From: Paramarasmius palmivorus
Taxonomy: Eukaryota > Basidiomycota > Agaricomycetes > Agaricales > Marasmiaceae
Length of the DNA stretch: 64,000 nt
NCBI GenBank assembly: GCA_037176845.1
Contig: JAYKXP010000059.1
Location: forward strand, 273,020-337,019
Direction: 5' to 3'
The number at the start of each line of letters is the position of its first letter. Positions within the stretch are counted from its first letter, which is position 1. Below the pieces are notes generated by a model. That model had not been told where the DNA came from. It searched no databases and worked only from the letters and a program-made list of their open reading frames with translations. Below, one piece after another: positions 23,245-34,154 of the stretch. The translations under genes and the position numbers were made by a program.

Positions 23245-24636
23245 GTCAGCGTTGCAACGCCGAGTCTGAACGTGTGGAACTGGGCGACGAGACGCTGGGA
23301 TAATTGGTGGTCTCAGCGATTCTACGACGAGTCTGAGAAAGGAATAGAAGTGGGCGAGTGGTCGCTGAGATTACTGGGCAGTTGGAGACCCAGCGACACA
23401 ACACTGAGTGAGTGGAAGTGGTGACAGTGAGCGATGGGTCGCTGAGATAAATGCAGGAGGCGGACTGAGCGAGGAGACGCTGTGATAAATGCTGGTGGTG
23501 GAGCCAGCGATGGAGCGCTGGGTTAAATAGCCCAATACGTATAACTCTTATAAGCACGTGCACACTGGAAAAGAGATTTAGTCGTGATACAATATGGTAT
23601 GGGTGTGTAGACATACCTGGCGGAGCCAATGGTCATTCGGTGTGTGAGACCCTGTGCAAAACTAGTGGACATGTGCGAGGAACAACGGAGGCTGAGATGG
23701 ATGATGGTGTACTCAGCGATTCAACGCCGAGTCCGTGGAAGGAGTGAAGCTGAGGGATTGGTCGCTGAGATAAATATGGTGGTAAAACTCAGCGATTCAA
23801 CGCCGAGTGTAGGGGAAGAGTGGAACTGGGCGAAGAGACGCTGAGATTGATGATGTTGGTGTACTCAGCGATTCAACACCGAGTTCGTGGAAGGAGTGAA
23901 GCTGAGGGATTGGTCACTGAGATACATATGGTGGTAAACCCCAGCGATTCAACGCCGAGTTCGTGGAAGGAGTGAAGCTGAGGGATTGGTCGCTGAGATA
24001 GGTATGGTGGTAAAACTCAGCGATTCAACGCCGAGTGTAGGGGAAGAGTGGAACTGGGCGAAGAGACGCTGAGATTGATGATGTTGGTGTACTCAGCGAT
24101 TCAACGCCGAGTTCGTGGAAGGAGTGAAACTGAGGGATTGGTCGCTGAGATACATATGGTGGTAAAACCCAGCGATTCAACGCCGAGTATGGGAATTCGA
24201 AGTGAACTGAGGGATTGATCGCTGAGATAAATATGGTGGTAAAACTCAGCGATTCAACGCCGAGTGTGGGGGAAGAGTGGAACTGGGCAAAGAGACGCTG
24301 ACATGAATACCAGTGGTGTAGTCAGCGATGCATCGCTGAGCCGTGAAGGAAAGATTGTGAAGGCTAGACATATATACAGCATTGAGTGAGATGTAAAACA
24401 GACGTGACTGAACTGACCGATGGTCGGACCCACTGGTCAAAGCAACCGTTAACACCTGAGCGTGGCATCGCCGAGACCCGTGAAAGGGAACGATCCCAGT
24501 GAGGACTCGCCGAGTCTTTGGAAATGGTGGTAGATGCTCATGCTCAGCGCATGGACGCTGGAATGGGTAATGGTACAGAGTGGGCGTGTAGTCGCCGAGA
24601 TTTATGAAGATACAGAGTGAGCGTGTGTTCGCCGAG
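23245..24636. repeat. Array 2 of 38-bp palindromic (hairpin) units
   Basis: Roughly 30 units of 38 bp, most regular at 23715-24345. The 20-bp block is as in array 1, often alternating CTCAGCG-ATTCAA-CGCCGAG with CTGGGCG-AAGAGA-CGCTGAG or CTGAGGG-ATTGGT-CGCTGAG, so a 76-bp double unit is visible. The 18-bp spacers are purine-rich on the plus strand, the opposite of array 1. A gap of about 160 bp without palindromes lies at 23530-23700. Loop orientation does not give a single polarity for the array. Confidence 0.95.
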
Positions 24637-24735
24637 AGTTATGAGGGTTATGGCCTATTCTTGTCTACTTTACATCTTTGGATATTTATTCCCACAATGT
24701 TCACTTTTCGTGGGCACTGTATCCCGACGCCGCCC

Positions 24736-24756
24736 GGCGCGGTATCTGAATTATGA
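24736..24756 (-). repeat. Right terminal inverted block
   Basis: Reverse complement matches 4145-4165 at 20 of 21 bases. It lies 32 bp inside the right end. Confidence 0.65.
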
Positions 24757-24788
24757 TGGGCCCTGTTACCTTATCTGTCGTTTTCCCA

Positions 24789-24796
24789 GGCGGCTG
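24789..24796 (+). repeat. Right 8-bp target-site duplication GGCGGCTG
   Basis: Direct copy of 4107-4114. Confidence 0.65.
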
Positions 24797-27220
24797 CCCC
24801 GAATATTTGATGTTGATACGATTCTGATTTGCTTTCTGCAGGCTATGACATTTGAAATTTGATGTCTTGTCCTTCCATCTTGATTCCAGCCAAGCTACAT
24901 TCGACGCCTTCGAACTCTTATAATTATACACACCTCCGAGTCCACCCTCATTGTCCAGACGTCCGAGCTCCAATAATCCCTCGAAATTCGAGCTTCGCAC
25001 GCAAGACGCCGCAGACGTCAACAACACTTTCATCCAGTCATGCTCCGCTTCACCCTTGGCCCAGTTTCATGCAACGTGTAGAAGCCTCGAATCGATGTCT
25101 CCGCTTGTTCGTCCTTGTCCGCACGTCCAGGACACATACAGAACTTGGCATCCTTACTATGATCATATTGGAGCTGTCGTGATTGGGGAAAAGAGCCAGA
25201 GAAGAGGAGAGTTGTGAAAATAGCTGAGAGTCGGAAACAGGGCACACGTCAAGCTTAACCTTCCCATCGAAACTGCAGTGCTCTCCCTTGTCCGCTGCAT
25301 GCTCTACAAAGAGCTACTCCGAGTCCCGTTACCCGCTCTTGAACACCGACGCCTCCGCCTCTCTCCGCTCCTAAAACAATTACCAAGAGCCAATAAGTCG
25401 CGGAGGCGAGTAGGCGTTGTGTTCGCTCTTCGTCAACCTTCATGTCCATTGAAGAACGAAGCAACATAAACCACAATGGGTATCGCGCATTGGTGAGATC
25501 ACCCTTCAGTTTTCGGTTGACTTTTATCACTCATAATCTATATACAGCATTGACGTGGTCAGCTTGGATAAAAGCCTTTCCAATGAAGCTAGGGCAGGTA
25601 AGTTATTTGCTCACTTCTCTCCTCATTACTGACGTGACGGTACGTCTCTCTAGTCTGCAGTGGTTGGCAGCAGTACAAGTAACAATGAACTCGAAAATGC
25701 AAGTAGCTTTCGTCTTCTCATCTCGTTCTTTGCTCATCCTCCATTAGGTCTAAATGCAGCTAGTTTAGGATTATGCATAATACCAGTTCAATGGGAATGA
25801 CTCACTAGCACGGATGAGAGCTTCTCGAGGGACTTCGCGAAGGCTAGAGCTGCCATTGGTGAGACCGGCAATCTTGAGATATCACCCTCATGCTACCGGA
25901 ATGCCGCCAAGAGTCCGATAAGGGATATATCGTTGCTAGTCTACGGAAACGTCCTAACTGACGACAAAAGGGAATGTTGAATATTGGATGGTACGTCGCA
26001 GATTCATCCCGTTCCTACCCATGAATCTTATTTCACGGTAGACGGAGAACTCGCAATATACACGTGGGTGCTGATGAAGAAACTGGCGGCTGGTAGACTC
26101 GGATGTACTAGTACTGGGTCTCGAGTTCTGGGTAACAAGAGGCTTTTCCTCATGATAGTCGGATGCTCACCTGGAATCTTTAGGGATCCGTCACTATGTG
26201 TATTTCAGTCGACGAATATAAGATTATGTCAGAGAAACTCGCCTGATACTGATCGCGCAGGCGCACGAGTATATTGCCCGGCCCATTCTCTCTGAAGCCC
26301 TCGCTGAGACCCTGAACCAAGGCGTAACCCTGCATGATGCTATCGTTTTGGTAGACCCCCGTCTTGACTATAATAGGACTTCGGAGATCTTTACTGCTTT
26401 GGTGCGTGACCTGGTTCTATCGTCGTCGATGGTCGGCTAAAGGCGTGTAGGTGGAGCATTGGCATTTGCCCAAATGCTTATCACGGCTCATTCTTCAAGG
26501 GGACAGAATCATCCCTGCTGTTTTCGAGGTTCATACATTCTGATAAATGAGTGTTCAAGATACCTGTCAATCAATGCGGTCTATATTGTTAAGTATCCGA
26601 AGGTGAGCCAATGCGGAATTCCGGCTATCAAGGTGAGGTCTCATGATGGCCGCAGCCAGGAAACGGTGTCTAATAAGTGTTTAATAGTCTTCCAAGATCC
26701 GGTCATTTGATGGTTCCGGATGGCACAACCGCGAGGTGATGTTTGCAGTCAGGCCTTTCCACATTCGGTCCTCATGGTAACGCCGAAAACAGGTCATCCG
26801 TCGCACATATTCAATCTTGAAGTCTAACAGTGCGCCTCTAAAAGTACTGGTGGTAATGAGTAACCCTCACTGATTGGGGGAGTGTAAACTATCTGGCGAT
26901 GCATCTGTCTGCGCCAGGACGTATTCCGACGGGATTCACGTACGATTCAGGAAAAGCACGGCTCTCAAACCCCCAAGGTGATGAAACTCGGTCGTGTTCG
27001 CCAGACCTCGACTCTGAATAAGCCCTCTTGGCATCTCAACCAGTCATTGCAGGATCTCTAGTCCTCAAGATGTTCCCAGCGCTTTTTCGGGCCTGAAATT
27101 TCTCCGTGAGTTCCCACGTATTCCATGCAAGATGTCCGCTAAATATTGACAGTCTAGTCAAACCAATGTCGGCTAGTACCGCGGTTTTCATTCAGAGACC
27201 AGCAAATTCATTCCCTCTGG
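24797..27220. other. Chromosomal stretch with decayed coding fragments
   Basis: No intact gene identified in 2.4 kb. A plus-strand frame at 24951-25217 (CRSLESMSPLVRPCPHVQD) looks protein-like but has no start or partners. Between about 26255 and 26740 several plus-strand pieces in different frames look coding (ILSEALAETLNQGVTLHDAI; NAYHGSFFKGTES; SFDGSGWHNREVMFAVRPF) and are separated by stops, so an old pseudogene of unknown family is likely. The sequence before 25980 shows nothing clear. Confidence 0.35.
26255..26740 (+). pseudogene. Decayed gene of unknown family
   Basis: Three protein-like segments in shifting frames, with stops between them. The first (LVDPRLDYNRTSEIFTALV) has a normal residue mix and no low complexity. 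I do not recognise the family. Unusual introns could also explain the breaks. Confidence 0.3.
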
Positions 27221-27229
27221 TATATAAGG
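27221..27229 (+). promoter_or_regulatory. TATA box of the lectin gene
   Basis: TATATAAGG lies 92 bp upstream of the ATG at 27321, a normal fungal spacing for a start site about 30 bp downstream. The leader contains CT-rich sequence. Confidence 0.6.
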
Positions 27230-27320
27230 CGTGCGTACAAGCCAGATACCATAGGCCAATACACCCAGTTACACCTACTTGCCTTCTAGCTTCTTCTCTT
27301 TCGAACAAATCGCGTCACAA

Positions 27321-28459
27321 ATGTCTCTCTCGTCGATGATACTGGATTTGTCGCCTGTCAAGGTGCCGTCGGAAACCGAAACATCCAAGTCTCAGGAAGA
27401 CGCTGTTTACATTCCGCCAGAGGGTGTTTACTTCCGCCTCCTCGGCTATGTCAGTCAGCATGTCCTCTTCTCGAGAACATTCCGTACCGACCCCGCCGTC
27501 GGTCACAACCCCATGGCTGACGAGCATGACGACCAATACTTTACGCTCATCCACGGAACCGGCAGTCGTAAAGGCACTTACGCGATCAAGAGCAAGGTTA
27601 CTGGATATGTTTTGTATTCGCGCACATTCAGAAATCCACATGTAGGCCATACTCCAGGTGATGGTGAATTTGGTGACAAGTACGTCGTTTTCCTGAATTT
27701 TGCACGCTGGACTGATGAGCGCAACGTTTTATTGAAAGTTGGTTCGAGATTGAAATGGGCACTGGTAAACGTGCTGGGCGTTTTCGTCTCGTTACGCCAG
27801 AGGTTGGCGTTGCGCTCTTCTCTCGTACTTTTAGGAAGCCGTATATTGGTAATAACCCAGCGCACGAAGTCTATGACGATCAATACTTTAGCTTCCTCTT
27901 TGAGGACATGAAAGTCGACAAGGTCGAGTATGATCTTAAAGAAGGCAAGATCATCTCAACGACTCCGATGGTTCTCACCAACCAGACACTCGAGAACAAG
28001 TCGGACCACGAACAGGAGATGTCGTTTGCGCTCAACAAGACCGTGACACATACCAGTAGCTTCCAGTACACAACCGGTTTCACAATCACGATTGGCAGCA
28101 CGTTCTCAGGTATGTAGTGTTATTCATGCTTTGCTTTTCCCATCAATGACTCAATAATCTGCTCTTTTGTTATAGCTGGTATCCCTGGTGTAGGAGAGAT
28201 CGGGTTAACACTTGACAGGTCCTTTAGCAATGAATGGACATGGGGCAAGGAGGATTCGGTTGCCAAGTCGTACACGGCGACGTTCCCAGTCAAAGCTGGC
28301 CCAAAACAGACCGTCCGCGCCGTCTCGACTGTCAACAAATGTGATCTCGACGTTCCGTATACGATTTACATGAGTTCCAAGAGCACTGGTACAAAGGTGG
28401 AGACGAAGGGAATTTGGCGCGGTGTGACCACTTGGAACCTCCGTCATAAGATCGAGTAA
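27321..28459 (+). CDS. Beta-trefoil lectin with aerolysin-type pore-forming module
   Basis: Three exons, 27321-27679, 27739-28109 and 28176-28459, in exact phase, giving 337 residues, close to the usual length of hemolytic mushroom lectins of the Laetiporus LSL type (about 315). Residues about 27-170 hold three repeats centred on FSRTF-like motifs, each followed by a G(H/N)xP step, the three lobes of a beta-trefoil that binds galactose-type sugars. The C-terminal half is Thr/Ser-rich, with alternating polar and apolar strands around residues 230-275, where this family has its membrane-inserting hairpin. No signal peptide is present, as is usual for these cytosolic proteins. By family the protein binds glycans on target cells, forms oligomers and opens pores; the probable role is defence against animals that feed on the fungus. 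The frame is intact. It has its own TATA box. Confidence 0.85.
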
Positions 28460-31363
28460 TGGTGGTCTTATGGTAGTAAAAAGTATACAGACGATCTTGC
28501 CCGGCTTGGCAAATGGCGAGGTCGATGCTAATGTACATCGTCGTATCGACGATTCTATCGAATATACACAACAGCATTTGCATTTACGCGTGTATCCCTT
28601 GTGCTTCAAATCGCCTCGGACTATGCTCGACCGATGGCCGTTGGTTCATCTTGCTAGCCGCCCAGAGTCAGCGCCATGAAACGAGAGATTGTGGAGCAAC
28701 GTACCAGCCACGTCTGCCTGGTTCGTCGTATACCCTTTCACCGGAATGCATTCCGTTCGCATGCCTTCGAGCGACAGCGTGGATCTTGAGTGTTTATTGA
28801 CTAGCCCTGGTTCCTGTAGAGTAACACGGTGAGCGATCGTTGACCAACCGAGACGAAAACAGGCCAGGATACCTTCAACTATCTAAACCGTGGCGGCGAG
28901 GACATCCAGGTCAACCGTAGCTATGCCGAGCTCTAGTTGCGAGCTTTTGATTAACAAGAAACTGGGGAGGTGACGAAGCCCGAACGTGATGGTTCTGGTA
29001 GCTTGAATCTCTGGGTCGACGCCTATAACTTTGAAGCTTTAGAAGATGAAGGTGAAGGGTGAAATGAGGGCATACCGAGATTACAGTTCGAACAGTTCGG
29101 ATGTCGTTCGGCACCGATCGGATTAGCTGTACATCGGCTACCGAGCGAATGCAGATACACCCACCCACGACCGTGTTTAGAGCCAAGCCCAACACTAGTC
29201 TTCTACTAGTAGTAGTACACGCCCTAAAAGAATCGTCAATCTTGATAGCCATGACGAAACGAAGATAGCCTACCGAATAATAATGGGATCCAGCATGTCG
29301 AGTCTCGTGTCGCTTGCGATTACTTTGCTGGTGAAGATATACACGGACAACGGGCGTATACGACAGGGAGAGGCGAGGTTGATTTTTATGGTTCATGTAG
29401 AAGGTGTCGTCGTGGATCTGGAATTGAGTTTAGGCAGTGTACAAGAAAAAGAGAAAGAGAAAACTCACTTTGAGGTATCCGTTCTTGCCCTAGACTCCTG
29501 TCCGAACTATCCATAGCTCTGGCTAGTCGATAGCATGCACCCAAAGACTATCCACTCCAGTGCTTGTAAATCTGGATGTTGAGCTTTAGCGGTGCCATGC
29601 TGGGGAGAAGGAGCATACGCGCAGAAAAGTACACTTATGTTCCAGAGCCCGCCAGCTCGATGCAACGCGTCTGTATGCTTGGAAGGACAGCTTCTGTTTG
29701 AAAATGCGAAGGGAGGATGCGGCAGAGTGTCAAAAAGGTACGGGAATGGAGTGGAAGGAGGAGGAGGAGGCGGACAGAGCGCGAGTGCCCATGTCAGGTA
29801 CCTAACGTTGCGGAGCGCGCTGCGTTAGGTTTTATTTGTGGATGATGTGGGTGGAAGCAACGTTGGAATATCCAGAAAGGTAGCTAGCCGCCCAGCAAGT
29901 CTCCCTCGCGGATGCTTCAAGGTGACTGTGTTGCGTAGGCTCGCCGACAAGGGAGCGGACAACAGAGAAGGCGTGTTGATAATGTCGATGATGATGATGT
30001 GGGCGCGATGCTATAGTCTTGAGGGGCTCCAAAAGCTGGGTATAGGATGAAGTTGTCGTCGTATGAGCTTGGTAGTTCGGAGGGGACAAGGTGGGCGGTG
30101 GATGCAGCGTTGTGGGATTGAGGAAGGACATTCTCGATCTTTGTGGAGGTTCTAAGTGACGGTACTGCGAGTTTTTGTTTTTCAGCTTATCTAGGATGAT
30201 AATGTGGGTTAACAGGACGTGAAGGATATTACCTACGAATGGGACGTGTGGTTGGTGTTGTGTGATCTTGCGTATGACTCTGGAGAGGGAAGTCGGCAAA
30301 TGTGGAACCATACGATTGTATGTTGACTTGAGAGGCTTGAGAGATTGGAAGGGGAATATCGACGTTCAAGTCTGGCCGCGTTGTGGTCCAAAAAAAAATC
30401 CTGCAGAAAGAAATGAAGTGGCGGTGTCACTTCTATCGGCGATACTCAGATAAAGAAGACTTACCCATTATTAATATCTGATCTCTCCTTCGACGACTGT
30501 ATAGGTCTTTGGACCAAGAAAGCTTGCTGGAAGAAGTGGTGAAAGTGGTAGATGGTGGTCAGTCAACAGGAGCACGTCGTGCACCTTGGTCCGGAACCAC
30601 CATCATCCGGCTGCTCTGACACGATATGTCTATTGCTCCTCGATGGCTCCCCACGTTCTCGATGAATGGCAGCGAAGATACCGTCAGAAGAATTTCGGGT
30701 AGGAAAGATCATTCGTGCTGGATATTGGCTATCTAGAGCCAGGTGAGTCTGCAGGCTATCCTTAGAGGTTATGCGCTCACGCTATGGCAGGAATTAGTCT
30801 CTCAGAGGTCTCATAACCGTCACGTATGGTAACCCTCTATCTTTACCAGAAACAAAACGCGCTACGTCGTAGAATACCTCCAAGAAACCACATTGCGCAT
30901 TCTCCATTGTCATTCAACTTTGCTATTCAATACCAGAGGCATATCTATTCCTTCGGCCTACTCACTCTCTCCCAGACCAGGATACGACCAAGAAGCTCCA
31001 ATATTCTTATAGCTTCGACTCCCAACACAAACAACTTCGCGGGTACGTTCACTTCCAGTTCTATCTGCATTTCTCGTACTGAGAATCGGTGTAGTGTGTC
31101 AGTGAATAGTCTTTTGGATCTGGCCGTCAGATGGTAAGTTCTCCATTGACTCTATTCGTCTGCCATATCCACTGACATATGCCTCTAGACCAAATCGACA
31201 TCGAAAGTTGGAAGTTGACTATTCTAGAGTGGATATGCGGTGGCGCTTCATACTCGATAGCATCATCACATTGCAATTGTGGAACACTGTACATGGCACC
31301 CTCAACGTCGACGTCTACATGTACAGTACACGAACCCTCGTTCTCGCTTCCTCCTTGACGGTT
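28460..31363. other. Region without recognisable genes
   Basis: Many short frames on both strands but none with a family, a codon pattern or a clean splice series. A His/Pro-rich minus-strand frame at 29832-30311 and a plus-strand frame at 31208-31534 are the longest; the latter overlaps the 3' end of the minus-strand gene at 31364 and is probably antisense. Nothing else seen. Confidence 0.4.
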
Positions 31364-32376
31364 TTAGCCCTTTGGGTGACTCGTGGCGGATACGAACACA
31401 TGAAGAGCAAGGAAGATGAAATCTCGGTTCTTTCTTCCTTTGCGTTCGGAATGCCGTTGGCCGAGAGCGAGATTGAGGGTTCCGGGATAGCGAGGATTTA
31501 CAAAAGACGTGTACTTGGATCCTGTAGAGCATAACTATCATTAGCGATTGGCATACCCAGGCGAAAAGCTTACCTCGATGCTCTTCCTGACGCATACATC
31601 CATTCATCGTGTGTTCGACCACCTGCTCTGGGCTTTCAGGTTGACGCTTTGGACGTGGGTACCTGAGAAGAAGTAGAAGTCAGAACGAAAATGAAGCATA
31701 ACGAGGTGACAAAAACATACTCTAGAGACCAAAACCGGAAAGCCTTCGTTGTCGAGCCAGAACCGACAATGCTCGCTGGACACCTGGAACCGAGCGGTGG
31801 TTGTTAGAGGCAAAACTACCAGGTTCACATCGTTGGTTCTTGAATGAAAGATATGATAACTAAGGTCCCCGTTAGGACCGAACACCGCGAACTTGAAGAA
31901 CCAGAAGTCGAGACTAACCTTTGACCAAACGGATTGCATCGCCAGCTGGCGAAGGTAGAGACTATAGGAAACGCGAGTGTTCAGGTCCAAGCCGACGTCG
32001 AACAGTAGTCCCATGCGCAATGTGATCCAGGTATCCAACTGTCACCCCTTGCTGCTCTTCCCATCCTGTTTTGCGGAGGTACCGCGCTCGAAGACAAGGG
32101 CGGGTGAAATACGGTGTAGATCTTAAGTCTATAGAGCATGAAAGGATGAGCGAGGGATGAAATGATAAGGAGGTGAAAAGTACTCGCATTCGTGAGCCCA
32201 GCGAAGTTCGTGCTACCGTTGACTGTTGACAGTAATTTTTGAGTAACTGTGGAGAGGAGAGATGACTGGGGAACGTACCTTGCTGAGGGATCTATTCGTC
32301 CAGATGCTGCCCATCCTAGTTGACGGTATCGGCTGCTGGCGCTGTCTTGAGTGCACTGCGTACGCATCCTCGGCAT
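31364..32376 (-). CDS. Hypothetical multi-exon protein
   Basis: The 3' half is clear. An exon from about 32040 to 31723 is open through TLRMGLLFDVGLDLNTRV and FAVFGPNGDLSYHIFHSRT and ends in GTATGT. Next comes an exon 31658-31574 (YPRPKRQPESPEQVVEHTM) and a last exon from about 31521 to the TAA at 31364, joined in phase. The 5' part, from an ATG at 32376, has two or more small exons with good donors, but I could not join them in one frame; the start is therefore provisional. The protein has no motif I know; the Gly/Phe/His-rich middle may be a beta-sheet domain. It lies alone between the lectin and the hAT-like MITE. Confidence 0.5.
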
Positions 32377-32888
32377 TCTCAGAGAGAACTTGTCGTCGAT
32401 GCTGAGTATTCGGTGGTTATGAGCGATCCAGGTTAACGAGAAAATCGAAGGCCAAGATTTCCTCTTGTAGATCTTGCACTTGAGTCGTCGAAAGAGCAGG
32501 AGGAGGACACGGACGGGAATCGAATGTTAATGGGCGGGAGAAGGCGGAGCAAGTGACGCGTCTCCTCGCGTCTCTCATCTCTTGACCACAATCATCCCCA
32601 GTCAGCCTTTTCACCTCCATCATTCATGTTAAGCCTATCATTGTGAATTGGGCAGGATTTGAAGCTTGAAGGTGAGTCCCGAATTTTTAATTTGTTTTTT
32701 ACCAACGTTGAATCCCAATGGTGTTTCAGGGTGGTACATTAATGATTACTCAGTCGATGCTCAGATTTAATTCCCCAACGCCCCCAAAAGCATCGTAATG
32801 GGACAAGTCCATCCCGAGTGGTCTAAATCTAAATATTCGTTGCCGCTATCCGAGTTCAGAGTTCTATCGGTACAGCACTACTCCAACC

Positions 32889-33561
32889 TAGGGCTGTTCA
32901 CCGTATCCGTAGACGGTTACGACCGTACACTTTACGGTAATTTTACGGATACGGCTTTGCACCATCCGTACCGTACACCCGGAGTTATCAAGTCTCTCGG
33001 GGACGGCTACGGTTTGTACGGCCGTACTGTACGGGTTCAGCAAGCGCTCACTAGACGCCCAGTAATAATATGGGTGCGAAGGCATGATATGTGAGTGTGG
33101 AGGCATGTCCGCGTCGGCAACCTAACCTAAGGTGAGGAAAATCAACCACTTAAAACTTTTCCCTTATTGAAGTTGCATTGACTCACCTTTGACCTGTCCG
33201 AACAACTTTGGAGCATACTATACCTGTTCGAAGAGCGCATATAACTATTGAAAGGTGAGTAGACGCGAGAACCTTGACTTTTCACTTCGTGTTGGGCTAT
33301 CTGGGATTTGCCGAACAGTTACGGGTTTCACCGAGGAGCTGCACAGTTGAGTTTTTCCGACTTTCTGGCTTGATTCGGACTTGAGTTTCGGCCAAATTCA
33401 CATCTTCCGTACAAACCGTACAAACAGACCGTAAAGACGGACTTAGTCCGTACCGTCTACCGTACCGTACAACTCAAAGGAATCTACTCGCCGGTACGGA
33501 TACGGTAGCCGTACAGCTGTATCTGTTGCCACCGTCTATACGGAGACGGCGTGCAGTCCTA
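32889..33561. mobile_element. hAT-like MITE, 673 bp
   Basis: Flanked by a perfect 8-bp duplication CTCCAACC at 32881-32888 and 33562-33569. The ends are TAGGGCTG and CAGTCCTA, inverted with one mismatch, and similarity continues inward (CCGT, then CCGTAGACGG against CCGTATAGACGG). Both ends are dense in CCGTAC/TACGG words, as expected of subterminal repeats. No coding capacity. Confidence 0.8.
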
Positions 33562-33569
33562 CTCCAACC

Positions 33570-34154
33570 AGCCTTAGTAACCTGCATCGAAGCCGGGACT
33601 AATGTTGTTCCCCTGGCATAACTGAATTTTTCTCGGAGCGTGTTACAAAGATTACAGTAAACGTACGGAGACTTTGCAGCATGATAAGGATAGGCTCAGC
33701 CTTCTGGCTAGGTATGACCTTCCTTGAACCTTGCACTGCTCGTAGTTGAAAGTGATTCTGACAGGCTATCAAGCACGAGGGACACTGTCGCGCCCAATAA
33801 GTAAATATCTCTTGACGGCAATTGGTACGAACTCGATACGAGACCAGACGGCCAGCCGGAGTATCGTGCCAACACCCACAGCCGATGCTTCTCTTCTCAA
33901 TCTTCTCAATGAATGGCAACCAGGAAACTCGGGCATACGTCCGACGCACTCTGGGCTACACTAATTCAGATTGAAGTCAGAAAGCAAAGCATTCTCAGTC
34001 GCTTCACACCTCAGTAAGTCTTTCTTCTTCTAGTTAGTAAGATGTTGATGTCATTGAAATTGCAGGATGGCCGTATATAAGCCAGTACCAGAGCCCTCAA
34101 GCTCTACCAACCGCCTATATCACTAGAAAGCAATGCACACTAGTACCAATTGCA
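33570..34154. promoter_or_regulatory. 5' region of the NRPS-like gene, with TATA box
   Basis: TATATAA at 34074-34080 lies 75 bp before the ATG at 34155. Upstream of it nothing else is recognised. Confidence 0.55.

Larger units (their letters stand above)
4115..24788. mobile_element. Candidate giant KDZ-type DNA transposon, about 20.7 kb, with cargo
   Basis: Boundaries rest on two signs. The first is the direct repeat GGCGGCTG at 4107-4114 and 24789-24796. The second is an inverted block at 4145-4165 and 24736-24756 that matches at 20 of 21 bases (core CAGATACCGCGCC), lying 30 and 32 bp in from the ends. Inside each end is an array of 38-bp palindromic units. Between them lie a KDZ-family transposase on the minus strand, three F-box-like genes, a Zn2Cys6-like gene, a CCHC/coiled-coil gene and at least three unknown genes. 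KDZ elements in mushrooms are known to be long and gene-rich; three F-box genes as cargo is, as far as I know, unusual. An alternative is that the transposase sits in a gene-dense host region and the end match is older or accidental, but the coincidence of direct repeat, inverted block and paired arrays makes that less likely. Confidence 0.65.
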
